A stretch of DNA of 64,000 nucleotides from Chloroflexus sp. MS-G (GTDB lineage: Bacteria; Chloroflexota; Chloroflexia; Chloroflexales; Chloroflexaceae): contig NZ_JPIM01000010.1 in NCBI RefSeq assembly GCF_000735195.1, forward strand, positions 1 to 64,000, given 5' to 3'. Below are positions 45,592 through 54,910 of the stretch, piece by piece. A program made the position numbers and the translations under genes. Within the stretch, counting starts at the first letter, position 1. Each line of letters begins with the position of its first letter. The notes below the pieces were generated by a model, which was given only the letters and a program-made list of their open reading frames with translations, searched no databases and was not told the origin of the DNA.

Positions 45592-47793
45592 TCAGCGCCA
45601 TTCGGCGAACATCACATCATTGCCACGAGTAGGGACACCGACACCACCACGAACCGGTGCACCCTGCTCGTCGCGCACAGTAAATGTCACTTCTTGGCGT
45701 GGGCGTAAGCCGCAAATACGGGCATCACCACTCGCATCGAAAACTGCGCCGAGTCGCAGACCATCTACTGAAACGCTCCAGCCACTTGTATCAACACCTC
45801 TAATCTGAATGAGCACACAGCGTGAATCTTCAGTCTCACTTAGCTTCCTGAATCGTAACCGGGGAGGTTCAGGTGGAACAGTTGGCGTCGGTGGCGGTGG
45901 AACATCGATGTTGTCGATCAACCATCGTTCAATATAGCCACTACGTCCTGCCAGGTTTTGATCGCTGCTGGTACGAATCCGTATCCGATACCAGCCTGCG
46001 GGTTGATCACTCAAGACTTCTACTTCATCACCATTCCGAATTGGATCGGTTAGGCTACTGGTAGCTACCGGTTCAGCATACAGACGGGAGAACAGACCCT
46101 GACCATCTTCTTCAATCCGACCGGTATAGCGATATTCTGCGCGCACACCGGCAACAGTTCGGATACTGACGAAATCACGCAGGGTCACCGCCGCACCAGG
46201 CACCGGTGTACCGTTCAGTTCGAGGGTGAACGGAATTGCCCCAGCGAGGGATGTTTTCAAGTTTGCAAGACGCAGGCGTAATTCACTATCGCTACTACCG
46301 GCAATGATTGTCAATGCAATCGGCTCGTAGCCAGCCGCACGAAGGGTTGCCGTGCGTACCGTTGATAATCCTGCGCCCTGCACGGTAAATTCAAGAGGTA
46401 TTGCTCCGGTGAAGAGTTCGGTTGGCATGATCCGATCAACGCGAAATGCGAGTACCGGAGATGGTGATGGCAAGGGGCTGGGGGTCATTGTCGGCGTTGG
46501 CGATGGTGTTACCAGCGGTGTTGCCGGTTCAACAACCGCTGTAGGAGATGTGACAACAAGGTCTGATGGGGGGACACGATTCAACCCAATTGCAGATGCC
46601 AAAGCAAGCAAGACAATGATGACGACGCCAATACCGACCGGAACTGCCATGTTCAGATCAGAACGCTGTTTCGTGATCGTCGATTGTGAGAGCTGTCGTT
46701 CAAGGGTGTCGATAGTTTGCATGACCTCGCCGACACGCGGATCATGGGCTGGCAATCGTTCAAGCGCACTGCGATACTCATTCAACGCTTGATACGGTTG
46801 ACCCTGATCGTATAACGTAGAGGCCCTGGTCATGAGCTGCGCAACCGGGTCAGGTAAAGATGGTGTTGGCAACGACGGCGATGGCTCCTCAACCGGAGCC
46901 ATTGTTGGTGAGGGCAAAATGGCCTGCCAATCTTTCAATGGAGGGCACATCGACGGGCTGGTGCTCTGCCAGAGACGATCAAGCATTTGCGCCGGGCCTA
47001 GCCCCCACCGTCTGGCTAATGCCTCGCGGAGAATGTGGTAGCGTTCGGTCGGTTGCAGCAGGTCAGCGGCAGAAAAAAAGCTGTTATCAGCCGCAGCGTT
47101 GCGCACGTTTTCATCACACCAACCGAGTAATTCCAAGATCAAGAGTGCACCACTGAAGCGGTCGGCCATTAACCCTTGTGCAGGTGCAGGATGCAGATAG
47201 GGGCTAACTGGTGGCGGCAGTGGTAACCGTAACACGCCTGCGCCGTGCACCGTTTCAAGATCAACCAGTGCAACAGATGCCGCAGCCCCCAGATCGATCA
47301 GGCCAGGCAGCATAACATTGGCCGATTGCAGATCACCGTGTACCAGTCCTCGCTGCTCGAGGTTAACCAGAACATCGGCCAGAGCATGGGCAAGGTTCAG
47401 GCATTGTGATGGCGTGAGTGGACGACGATAGCGTATCAGTTCTTGCCAAGGCGGCCCATGAACCCACGGCATCAGAATAGCGTATTCGAGTTCGGGATAG
47501 GTTCTGATCAGGGCGGGTTGATCGGCAGCGGTAAGAACAAGGCGGCGTGCTGCTTGTAAACCGGGAATCGCACTAAGTGGTTGAAGCTGCAACGCATGGG
47601 TGCAAAGGGCCTGATCACGAAGCTGTGATTGCACCTTCAAGGCAACAAAACCACTAGTACTGCGCAATTGCACAACGCGGCTGGATTGCCCCTCCTGGAT
47701 GAAGGGGTAACCAGGGATGGCCGGATGGGCACAGACGTAATAACTGGTTCCCTCGATGATCAATTGCTCGTCAATATTTACCTGAAAGGGCAT
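45592..47793 (-). CDS. membrane-anchored protein kinase-like protein with C-terminal SH3-like region
   Basis: 733 residues. Residues ~35-290 are a kinase-like domain: VALKVQ lysine, HGDLQSANVM catalytic loop (HGD for HRD, as in RIO/lipopolysaccharide-kinase-like families) and LVDLETV in place of DFG. A short TPR-like helical stretch follows (~310-365), then one transmembrane helix (~383-402) and a Pro/Thr/Ser linker. The extracytoplasmic part holds an Ig-like region and a bacterial SH3-like region (LYAEPV...GDEVEVLSDQPAGWYRIRI...GYIERWLID), then a Pro-rich linker and a final small domain. Topology suggests a sensor that couples an outside ligand to an inside kinase. No phosphatase or target gene lies beside it. 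Function inferred. Confidence 0.75.
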   Translation of the reverse strand: MPFQVNIDEQLIIEGTSYYVCAHPAIPGYPFIQEGQSSRVVQLRSTSGFVALKVQSQLRDQALCTHALQLQPLSAIPGLQAARRLVLTAADQPALIRTYPELEYAILMPWVHGPPWQELIRYRRPLTPSQCLNLAHALADVLVNLEQRGLVHGDLQSANVMLPGLIDLGAAASVALVDLETVHGAGVLRLPLPPPVSPYLHPAPAQGLMADRFSGALLILELLGWCDENVRNAAADNSFFSAADLLQPTERYHILREALARRWGLGPAQMLDRLWQSTSPSMCPPLKDWQAILPSPTMAPVEEPSPSLPTPSLPDPVAQLMTRASTLYDQGQPYQALNEYRSALERLPAHDPRVGEVMQTIDTLERQLSQSTITKQRSDLNMAVPVGIGVVIIVLLALASAIGLNRVPPSDLVVTSPTAVVEPATPLVTPSPTPTMTPSPLPSPSPVLAFRVDRIMPTELFTGAIPLEFTVQGAGLSTVRTATLRAAGYEPIALTIIAGSSDSELRLRLANLKTSLAGAIPFTLELNGTPVPGAAVTLRDFVSIRTVAGVRAEYRYTGRIEEDGQGLFSRLYAEPVATSSLTDPIRNGDEVEVLSDQPAGWYRIRIRTSSDQNLAGRSGYIERWLIDNIDVPPPPTPTVPPEPPRLRFRKLSETEDSRCVLIQIRGVDTSGWSVSVDGLRLGAVFDASGDARICGLRPRQEVTFTVRDEQGAPVRGGVGVPTRGNDVMFAEWR

Positions 47794-48180
47794 GGATTTA
47801 GTCTCTATCTAAGCAGTGAACGGCTAAACCTGGCATAGCGAGGTTCGTAACTCTGACCCGTTCGTGATTCTGACCTGGATGATATGAGCAGTATACCACC
47901 TCGAGATGTTAGCTAGATCAGGTTTGGATGGGCAATGGTCACTGTGGCAGACAGTGATGTGTCCTATGTATGGATTGCATATGTTCAAGCAATATTTGAT
48001 CTGAACCGACAACTGGCGGATCGGCAATTGCAAGACATTATCTGGGCAAATAGTGAACAATTCTCAATTGTTGAGGTCTTGACGAATTGCGTTATGCACT
48101 GTAGGCTATATAGTGTACCCCTTGTTATCTATATCACAACTGATCTGGTATGGTAGCGTTTGCGTCAAGGAGGACTGTCG
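47794..48180. other. divergent region upstream of propionyl-CoA synthase
   Basis: No gene. A possible rightward promoter is TTGACG (48079-48084), 17 bases, TAGGCT (48102-48107), with tatatagt just downstream as an alternative -10. aaggagg at 48167-48173 is the ribosome-binding site of the synthase and fixes its ATG at 48181. Confidence 0.45.
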
Positions 48181-51100
48181 ATGATCGACACTGCGCCCCC
48201 CGCCCCATCACGGGCGCCCCGTTCTAATCCAATTCGGAATCGTCAAGATTGGGAAGCTCAGCGTGCTGCTGCGCTGGCCGATCCCGGCGCCTTTCATGGC
48301 GCGATTGCTCGTACGGTCATTCACTGGTACGATCCGCAACACAACCGTTGGATTCGGTTTAACGAAGAAATCCAACGCTGGGAAGGGCTTGACGCTGCCA
48401 CCGGTGCGCCGGTTGCGGTCGATTACCCGGTCGATTATCAGCCTTGGCAAAAGGCGTTTGATGACAGTGAAGCACCGTTCTACCGCTGGTTCATCGGCGG
48501 ACTGACCAATGCCTGTTTCAATGAGGTTGACCGGCATGTCATGCTCGGTTGCGGCGACGAGGTTGCATACTACTTTGAGGGCGATCGTTGGGATAACTCG
48601 CTCAACAATGGTCGTGGCGGCCCGGTGGTGCAAGAAACGATCACTCGACGGCGCCTGCTGGTTGAAGTTGTGAAGGCTGCCCAGGTATTGCGCGATTTAG
48701 GTCTGAAGAAGGGCGATCGGATCGCGCTCAATATGCCAAACATTATGCCGCAGATTTATTATACCGAAGCGGCGAAACGACTGGGTATCTTATATACACC
48801 GGTATTTGGTGGTTTCTCAGATAAAACTCTGTCAGATCGTATTCATAATGCGGGTGCACGGGTTGTCATCACCTCTGACGGTGCTTATCGCAATGCGCAG
48901 GTTGTTCCATACAAAGAAGCGTACACCGATCAGGCGCTCGACAAGTACATCCCGGTTGAAACAGCCCGGCAGATTGTAATCGACACGCTGACAACGCTAC
49001 CGCTGAACGATGATCAGCGTCAGACAATCGTCAGCGAAGTTGATGCGGCACTGGCCGGCGAGATTACCGTTGAGCGTTCGGATGTGATGCGCGGAGTTGG
49101 CGCAGCGCTGGCAAAATTGCGCGATCTCGATGCTGCCGTGCAGGCGAAGATACGCACCACGCTGGCACAGGCGTTAGTTGAGTCTCCGCCACGGGTCGAT
49201 GCGGTTGTGGTAGTGCGCCATACCGGCCAGGAAATTCTGTGGAATGCAAGCCGTGACCGGTGGAGCCATGAACTGCTCGATGCCGCGCTAGAGAAGATTC
49301 TGGCTAATGCCCGTGCTGCCGGTTTTGATGTCCACTCTGAGGCTGATTTACTCAATCTGCCCGATGACAAGCTTGTACCTGCCCTCTATGCCAGTATTCC
49401 CTGCGAGCCGGTTGATGCCGAGTATCCGATGTTTATCATTTACACCTCCGGTAGCACCGGTAAACCCAAAGGCGTGATCCACGTGCATGGTGGGTATGTG
49501 GCAGGCGTGGTCCACACCTTGCGGGTCAGTTTTGATGCCGAGCCGGGCGATACTATCTACGTGATCGCCGATCCGGGTTGGATCACCGGTCAGAGCTACA
49601 TGCTGACGGCAACTATGGCCGGTCGCTTGACGGGTGTGATCGCCGAGGGATCGCCGCTCTTCCCCTCTGCCGGACGCTACGCTAGTATCATTGAACGCTA
49701 CGGTGTCCAGATTTTTAAGGCGGGTGTCACGTTCCTCAAGACGGTGATGTCTAACCCGCAAAATATCGAAGACGTGCGCATGTACGATATGCACTCACTG
49801 CGGGTTGCCACCTTCTGTGCTGAACCGGTTAGCCCGGCGGTGCAGCAATTTGGAATGCAGATTATGACCCCGCAGTACATTAATTCGTACTGGGCCACCG
49901 AGCACGGTGGTATCGTCTGGACACACTTCTACGGTAATCAAGACTTTCCGTTGCGCCCTGATGCTCACACATATCCGTTACCCTGGATCGCCGGTGATGT
50001 GTGGGTAGCTGAAACCGACGAGAGTGGGAACGTTCGGTATCGAGTAGCCGATTTTGAAGAAAAGGGCGAAATTGTCATCACTGCGCCGTATCCTTACCTA
50101 ACCCGCACGATCTGGGGCGATGTACCCGGCTTTGAAGCATACTTGCGGGGAGAAATCCCACTAACGGCGTGGAAGGGAGATGCCGAACGCTTTATCAAGA
50201 CCTACTGGCGCCGCGGACCGAATGGTGAATGGGGCTATATTCAGGGCGATTTCGCTATGAAGTATCCTGACGGTAGCTTCACCCTCCACGGTCGTTCAGA
50301 CGACGTAATCAACGTGTCTGGTCACCGAATGGGCACGGAAGAGATCGAAGGGGCAATCTTGCGTGATCGCCAGATTACGCCCGATTCGCCGGTAGGTAAT
50401 TGTATTGTGGTTGGTGCACCACACCGCGAGAAGGGCTTGACACCGGTGGCCTTTATTCAGCCTGCGCCCGGTCGGCATCTTACCGGTGCTGACCGTCGGC
50501 GGCTCGATGAGTTGGTGCGCACCGAGAAGGGTGCGGTGAGCGTTCCCGAAGATTACATTGAAGTGAGTGCTTTCCCCGAAACGCGCAGTGGCAAATATAT
50601 GCGTCGCTTCCTGCGCAATATGATGCTCGACGAACCACTCGGTGATACGACAACGCTGCGAAACCCAGAGGTGCTAGAAGAGATTGCCACAAAGATTGCC
50701 GAGTGGAAACGAAAGCAGCGCATGGCGGAAGAGCAGCAGATCATCGAACGCTACCGCTATTTCCGCATCGAGTACCATCCACCGACAGCCAGCGCCGGTA
50801 AGCTGGCCGTCGTGACGGTGACCAATCCACCGGTTAATGCACTGAATGAGCGCGCCCTCGATGAGTTGAATACGATTGTTGATCACCTTGCCCGACGGAA
50901 CGACGTAGCAGCAATCGTCTTTACCGGCCAGGGCGCCAAGAGTTTCGTCGCCGGGGCTGATATTCGCCAGTTACTCGAAGAGATTCACACGGTCGAAGAG
51001 GCGATGGCCCTACCCAACAATGCGCACCTCGCCTTCCGTAAGATCGAACGGATGAACAAGCCGTGCATCGCGGCAATCAACGGCGTAGCGCTAGGTGGTG

Positions 51101-53649
51101 GGCTTGAGTTCGCCATGGCCTGTCACTATCGCGTGGCCGATGTTTACGCCGAGTTTGGTCAACCAGAGATTAATCTGCGCTTGCTGCCGGGCTATGGCGG
51201 TACTCAGCGTCTGCCACGGTTGCTGTACAAGCGGAACAACGGTACCGGTCTCTTACGTGCGCTTGAGATGATCCTGGGTGGACGGAGTGTACCGGCCGAC
51301 GAAGCGTTGGAATTGGGCTTGATCGATGCGGTCGCTACTGGCGATCAAGATGCACTTTCACTGGCCTGCGAGCTGGCCCGCGCCGCGATTGGCGCTGATG
51401 GGCAGTTGATCGATACGGCTGCCGTCACGCAGGCGTTCCGCCATCGTCAAGAACAACTCGAAGAGTGGCGCAAGCCCAATCCCCGCTTCGCTGACGATGA
51501 ACTGCGCTCGATTATCGCCCATCCACGGATTGAACGCATCATCAAGCAGGCGCATAGCGTCGGGCGTGATGCAGCTTTGCATCGCGCTTTGGAAGCGATC
51601 CGCTATGGCTTTATTCACGGCTTCGAGGCAGGTCTTGAACACGAAGCGAAGCTCTTTGCCGAAGCGGTAGTTGACCCGAACGGCGGTAAGCGTGGTATCC
51701 GTGAGTTCCTTGATCGCCAGAGTGCACCGCTGCCGACACGCCGACCGTTGATCACGCCTGAACAGGAGCGAATCTTGCTCGAACAAAAAGAACTTTTACC
51801 GATCGGTTCGCCTTTCTTCCCCGGTGTTGATCGGATTCCGAAGTGGCAATATGCGCAGGCGGTCATTCGTGATCCTGAAACCGGTGCTGCTGCACACGGC
51901 GATCCGATAGTGGCCGAAAAACAGATTATCGTGCCGGTGGAACGACCTCGTGCGAATCAGGCCCTCATCTACGTCCTGGCCTCAGAGGTAAACTTCAACG
52001 ACATCTGGGCAATTACCGGTATTCCGGTCTCGCGGTTTGATGAACACGACCGCGACTGGCACGTTACCGGTTCGGGTGGCATCGGTCTGATCGTCGCCCT
52101 TGGTGAGGAGGCGCGACGCGAGGGGCGGCTAAAGGTGGGCGATCTGGTTGCCATCTACTCTGGTCAGTCGGATCTGTTGTCACCGATGATGGGACTTGAT
52201 CCCATGGCAGCCGACTTCGTGATCCAGGGGAATGATACACCGGATGGTTCACACCAGCAATTTATGCTGGCGCAAGCGCCACAATGTCTCGCGATTCCTA
52301 CCGATATGAGCATTGAAGCGGCGGGAAGCTATATCCTTAACCTGGGTACGATCTACCGGGCGCTCTTTACCACGCTGCGTATTCAGGCTGGCCGGACGAT
52401 CTTTATCGAAGGTGCCGCTACCGGTACCGGTCTGGATGCCGCCCGGTCGGCAGCACGCAACGGCCTGCGCGTGATCGGTATGGTCAGTTCGGCGGAACGC
52501 GCAGCGACTCTCCTTGCAGCGGGCGCCCATGGCGCGATCAATCGTAAGGATCCGTCGGTAGCGAATTGCTTTACCCGTGTACCGGAAGACCCGGCAGCCT
52601 GGGCAGAGTGGGAGGCCGCTGGCCAGCCATTGCTCGAGATGTTCCGTGCGCAGAACAACGGTCGCCTGGCCGATTACGTAGTTTCTCATGCTGGTGAGAC
52701 GGCATTCCCGCGGAGTTTCCAACTGCTCGGTGAGCCGCACGATGGACATATTCCGACGCTGACCTTCTACGGTGCCACGAGCGGCTATCACTTTACCTTC
52801 CTCGGTAAACCGGGCGCCGCTTCGCCAACCGAGATGTTGCGGCGAGCCAATCTGCGTGCCGGTGAGGCCGTGCTCATCTATTACGGTGTCGGCGGCGACG
52901 ATTTGGTCGATGCCGGTGGTCTGGAAGCCATCGAGGCGGCACGTCTCCTGGGCGCACGGATTGTCGTGGTTACGGTAAACGATGCGCAACGCGAGTTCAT
53001 CCTGTCGCTTGGGTTCGGTGCTGCGCTCCGGGGAGTGGTAAGCCTAGCCGAACTCAAACGTCGCTTTGGCGATGAGTTCGAGTGGCCGCGCACAATGCCG
53101 CCACTGCCCAATGCTCGTCAGGACCCGCAAGGTTTGAAAGAGGCGGTGCGTCGCTTTAACGATCTGGTCTTCAAGCCGCTCGGTAGTGCGGTTGGCACGT
53201 TCTTGCGCAGTGCCGATAATCCTCGCGGCTATCCCGATCTGATCATCGAACGGGCAGATCACGATGCGCTGGCCGTGAGCGCAATGCTGATTAAGCCCTT
53301 CACCGGTCGGATCGTCTACTTCGAGGATATTGGTGGGCGACGCTACTCCTTCTTCGCGCCCCAAATCTGGGTGCGACAACGCCGCATCTATATGCCAACT
53401 GCGCAAATCTTCGGCACCCATCTCTCGAACGCTTACGAGGTCTTGCGCCTCAACGATGAGATTAGCGCTGGTCTGTTGACAATCACCGAACCGGCGGTGG
53501 TGCCGTGGGATAAGTTGCCCGAAGCACATCAGGCAATGTGGGAAAATCGCCACACCGCAGCTACGTATGTAGTCAATCACGCCTTGCCACGACTCGGCTT
53601 GAAGAGCAAAGACGAGTTGTACGAGGCCTGGACGGCTGGTGAGCGATAA
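48181..53649 (+). CDS. pcs: trifunctional propionyl-CoA synthase
   Basis: 1822 residues from ATG 48181, the length known for the Chloroflexus enzyme. Three fused enzymes in order. Acyl-CoA synthetase (~1-865): YTSGSTGKPKG (~421-431), GRSDDVINVSGHRMG (~705) and the catalytic lysine in RSGKYMRR (~804). Enoyl-CoA hydratase (~870-1130): NGVALGGGLEFAMA oxyanion region and PEINLRLLPGYGGTQRLPR. MDR-type enoyl-CoA reductase (~1240-1822): NADPH-binding GAATGTGLDAARSAA (~1410). It converts 3-hydroxypropionate, CoA, ATP and NADPH to propionyl-CoA by channelling 3-hydroxypropionyl-CoA and acryloyl-CoA internally. This is a key step of the 3-hydroxypropionate bi-cycle for CO2 fixation. A monocistronic unit closed by a strong hairpin. 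Confidence 0.97.
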   Translation: MIDTAPPAPSRAPRSNPIRNRQDWEAQRAAALADPGAFHGAIARTVIHWYDPQHNRWIRFNEEIQRWEGLDAATGAPVAVDYPVDYQPWQKAFDDSEAPFYRWFIGGLTNACFNEVDRHVMLGCGDEVAYYFEGDRWDNSLNNGRGGPVVQETITRRRLLVEVVKAAQVLRDLGLKKGDRIALNMPNIMPQIYYTEAAKRLGILYTPVFGGFSDKTLSDRIHNAGARVVITSDGAYRNAQVVPYKEAYTDQALDKYIPVETARQIVIDTLTTLPLNDDQRQTIVSEVDAALAGEITVERSDVMRGVGAALAKLRDLDAAVQAKIRTTLAQALVESPPRVDAVVVVRHTGQEILWNASRDRWSHELLDAALEKILANARAAGFDVHSEADLLNLPDDKLVPALYASIPCEPVDAEYPMFIIYTSGSTGKPKGVIHVHGGYVAGVVHTLRVSFDAEPGDTIYVIADPGWITGQSYMLTATMAGRLTGVIAEGSPLFPSAGRYASIIERYGVQIFKAGVTFLKTVMSNPQNIEDVRMYDMHSLRVATFCAEPVSPAVQQFGMQIMTPQYINSYWATEHGGIVWTHFYGNQDFPLRPDAHTYPLPWIAGDVWVAETDESGNVRYRVADFEEKGEIVITAPYPYLTRTIWGDVPGFEAYLRGEIPLTAWKGDAERFIKTYWRRGPNGEWGYIQGDFAMKYPDGSFTLHGRSDDVINVSGHRMGTEEIEGAILRDRQITPDSPVGNCIVVGAPHREKGLTPVAFIQPAPGRHLTGADRRRLDELVRTEKGAVSVPEDYIEVSAFPETRSGKYMRRFLRNMMLDEPLGDTTTLRNPEVLEEIATKIAEWKRKQRMAEEQQIIERYRYFRIEYHPPTASAGKLAVVTVTNPPVNALNERALDELNTIVDHLARRNDVAAIVFTGQGAKSFVAGADIRQLLEEIHTVEEAMALPNNAHLAFRKIERMNKPCIAAINGVALGGGLEFAMACHYRVADVYAEFGQPEINLRLLPGYGGTQRLPRLLYKRNNGTGLLRALEMILGGRSVPADEALELGLIDAVATGDQDALSLACELARAAIGADGQLIDTAAVTQAFRHRQEQLEEWRKPNPRFADDELRSIIAHPRIERIIKQAHSVGRDAALHRALEAIRYGFIHGFEAGLEHEAKLFAEAVVDPNGGKRGIREFLDRQSAPLPTRRPLITPEQERILLEQKELLPIGSPFFPGVDRIPKWQYAQAVIRDPETGAAAHGDPIVAEKQIIVPVERPRANQALIYVLASEVNFNDIWAITGIPVSRFDEHDRDWHVTGSGGIGLIVALGEEARREGRLKVGDLVAIYSGQSDLLSPMMGLDPMAADFVIQGNDTPDGSHQQFMLAQAPQCLAIPTDMSIEAAGSYILNLGTIYRALFTTLRIQAGRTIFIEGAATGTGLDAARSAARNGLRVIGMVSSAERAATLLAAGAHGAINRKDPSVANCFTRVPEDPAAWAEWEAAGQPLLEMFRAQNNGRLADYVVSHAGETAFPRSFQLLGEPHDGHIPTLTFYGATSGYHFTFLGKPGAASPTEMLRRANLRAGEAVLIYYGVGGDDLVDAGGLEAIEAARLLGARIVVVTVNDAQREFILSLGFGAALRGVVSLAELKRRFGDEFEWPRTMPPLPNARQDPQGLKEAVRRFNDLVFKPLGSAVGTFLRSADNPRGYPDLIIERADHDALAVSAMLIKPFTGRIVYFEDIGGRRYSFFAPQIWVRQRRIYMPTAQIFGTHLSNAYEVLRLNDEISAGLLTITEPAVVPWDKLPEAHQAMWENRHTAATYVVNHALPRLGLKSKDELYEAWTAGER

Positions 53650-53656
53650 CGGTGAA

Positions 53657-53682
53657 GGGGGCGGGTTTCAGAACCCGCCCCC
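53657..53682 (+). terminator. terminator hairpin of pcs, dispersed-palindrome type
   Basis: Perfect 11-bp arms gggggcgggtt / aacccgccccc with loop tcag, eight bases after the stop. Same family as 13674-13694 and 41858-41878. Confidence 0.7.
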
Positions 53683-53736
53683 GACTTATTTAGAGCCTAT
53701 CTGAACCTCACAGTACAGCGGATGAAACCTGATAGA

Positions 53737-53766
53737 TGTACGGGCGCAGTGCCGCTGCGCCCCAAC
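53737..53766 (+). repeat. dispersed repeat 'GATGTACGGGCGCAG', copy 3
   Basis: tgtacgggcgcagtgcc then gctgcgccccaac; the compensating tgcc/ggt centre differs from copy 2 while the outer arms are the same, as expected for a conserved hairpin. Confidence 0.62.
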
Positions 53767-53805
53767 CGATCTTCTTCTGCGACACAGGGTATTCCGTATA
53801 GGCTC

Positions 53806-54846
53806 TTAGTCCGTTTGGTGCTGACGTGGCTGGCCTGAAGGACACACTCGTTCGAGCCAGACAATCCCGGCAAGGGCCACGATCAGGAGACCAGCGAAAA
53901 CGAGGTACGCTTCTGAAGGGCGGGCCTGGGTAATGTATACGCCAATTAAGCCGCTGGCACCTGCCAGTAGATAGCAGGTCAGAACCGCTTCGCGCTTTGT
54001 CATTCCTAATGCGTGGAGGCGGTGTGAAAGATGGTCTTTACCGGCCGTAGTAAAGGGATTTACCCCACGGCGAACACGAGCAACGAAGACCAGGGCCAGA
54101 TCGAAGAGTGGTAAACCCAGGACGCAGACCGGTACCAGCCAGGTTACCAGCGGAATGTTGTTGAGAAAGCGCAGTTTGATCGCTAGTGCTGCTAGAATGA
54201 AGCCGATAAAGAGACTACCGGTATCACCCATAAAGATACTGGCGGGGTTGAAATTGTAGCGTAAAAATCCGATACAGGCACCAATCAGAGCAGCAGCCAT
54301 TGCGCCGACTAATACCTGCCGCGGTTGATTCATAGCCGCCAGGAGCAGAAAAAAAGCAGCCGCAATAGTAGCCACTCCACCTGAAAGCCCATCCATGTTG
54401 TCGAGAAAGTTGATGGCATTGGTAATGACAACGACCCATAGCAAGGTCAAGGCCCAGTTAAGAGCAGGCCACGGCAAGAGTTGTACCTGAGTGCCGGCGA
54501 GGAGTAAGACCGTTGCAGCCAACATCTGACCGCCGAGTTTGATTATTGCCGGCATGCCCCACCGATCATCAGCTAAACCAAAGAGTGAGACAATCGTAGC
54601 GCCGAGCAAAATCCCAATCAGTTCACGAATATGAGCCAGATCACCGAATAACAGCAGTGCAGCAACAAATGCAGTGTAGATTGCCGCCCCACCAAGAAGA
54701 GGGATCGGTGTCGTGTGACTGTCGCGACTGCGTGGGATTGCAATAAGTCCACTACGTAGGGCGGTTCGCCGCGCAATTGGCGTAACCAGGATCGAGAAGG
54801 TAAGCGCCGCTACCAAGATCAAGGCAATGTTTGCCATAGCATACAT
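53806..54846 (-). CDS. WecA/MraY-family undecaprenyl-phosphate sugar-1-phosphate transferase
   Basis: 346 residues, about ten transmembrane helices. ATG 54846; ATG 54837 is three codons in. Family motifs: LFGLADDRWGMPA, INFLDNMDGLSGG (catalytic Asp pair with NxxDNMDG) and MGDTGSLFIGF; the His-rich loop KDHLSHRLHALG is typical of the WecA/TagO branch rather than MraY. It transfers a HexNAc-1-phosphate to undecaprenyl phosphate, starting a cell-surface glycan. The adjacent O-antigen-ligase-like gene supports a glycan role. Confidence 0.88.
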   Translation of the reverse strand: MYAMANIALILVAALTFSILVTPIARRTALRSGLIAIPRSRDSHTTPIPLLGGAAIYTAFVAALLLFGDLAHIRELIGILLGATIVSLFGLADDRWGMPAIIKLGGQMLAATVLLLAGTQVQLLPWPALNWALTLLWVVVITNAINFLDNMDGLSGGVATIAAAFFLLLAAMNQPRQVLVGAMAAALIGACIGFLRYNFNPASIFMGDTGSLFIGFILAALAIKLRFLNNIPLVTWLVPVCVLGLPLFDLALVFVARVRRGVNPFTTAGKDHLSHRLHALGMTKREAVLTCYLLAGASGLIGVYITQARPSEAYLVFAGLLIVALAGIVWLERVCPSGQPRQHQTD

Positions 54847-54910
54847 TCCCAGTGCATTGATGATGTTCCAATAACCCTGCTAACCCAGCTAATAACCAGT
54901 GTGGTACCGA

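Noticed and set aside
48160..48180. Upstream TTG start for propionyl-CoA synthase
   Set aside because: The strong ribosome-binding site aaggagg lies downstream of it and directs the ATG at 48181, which gives the known protein length.
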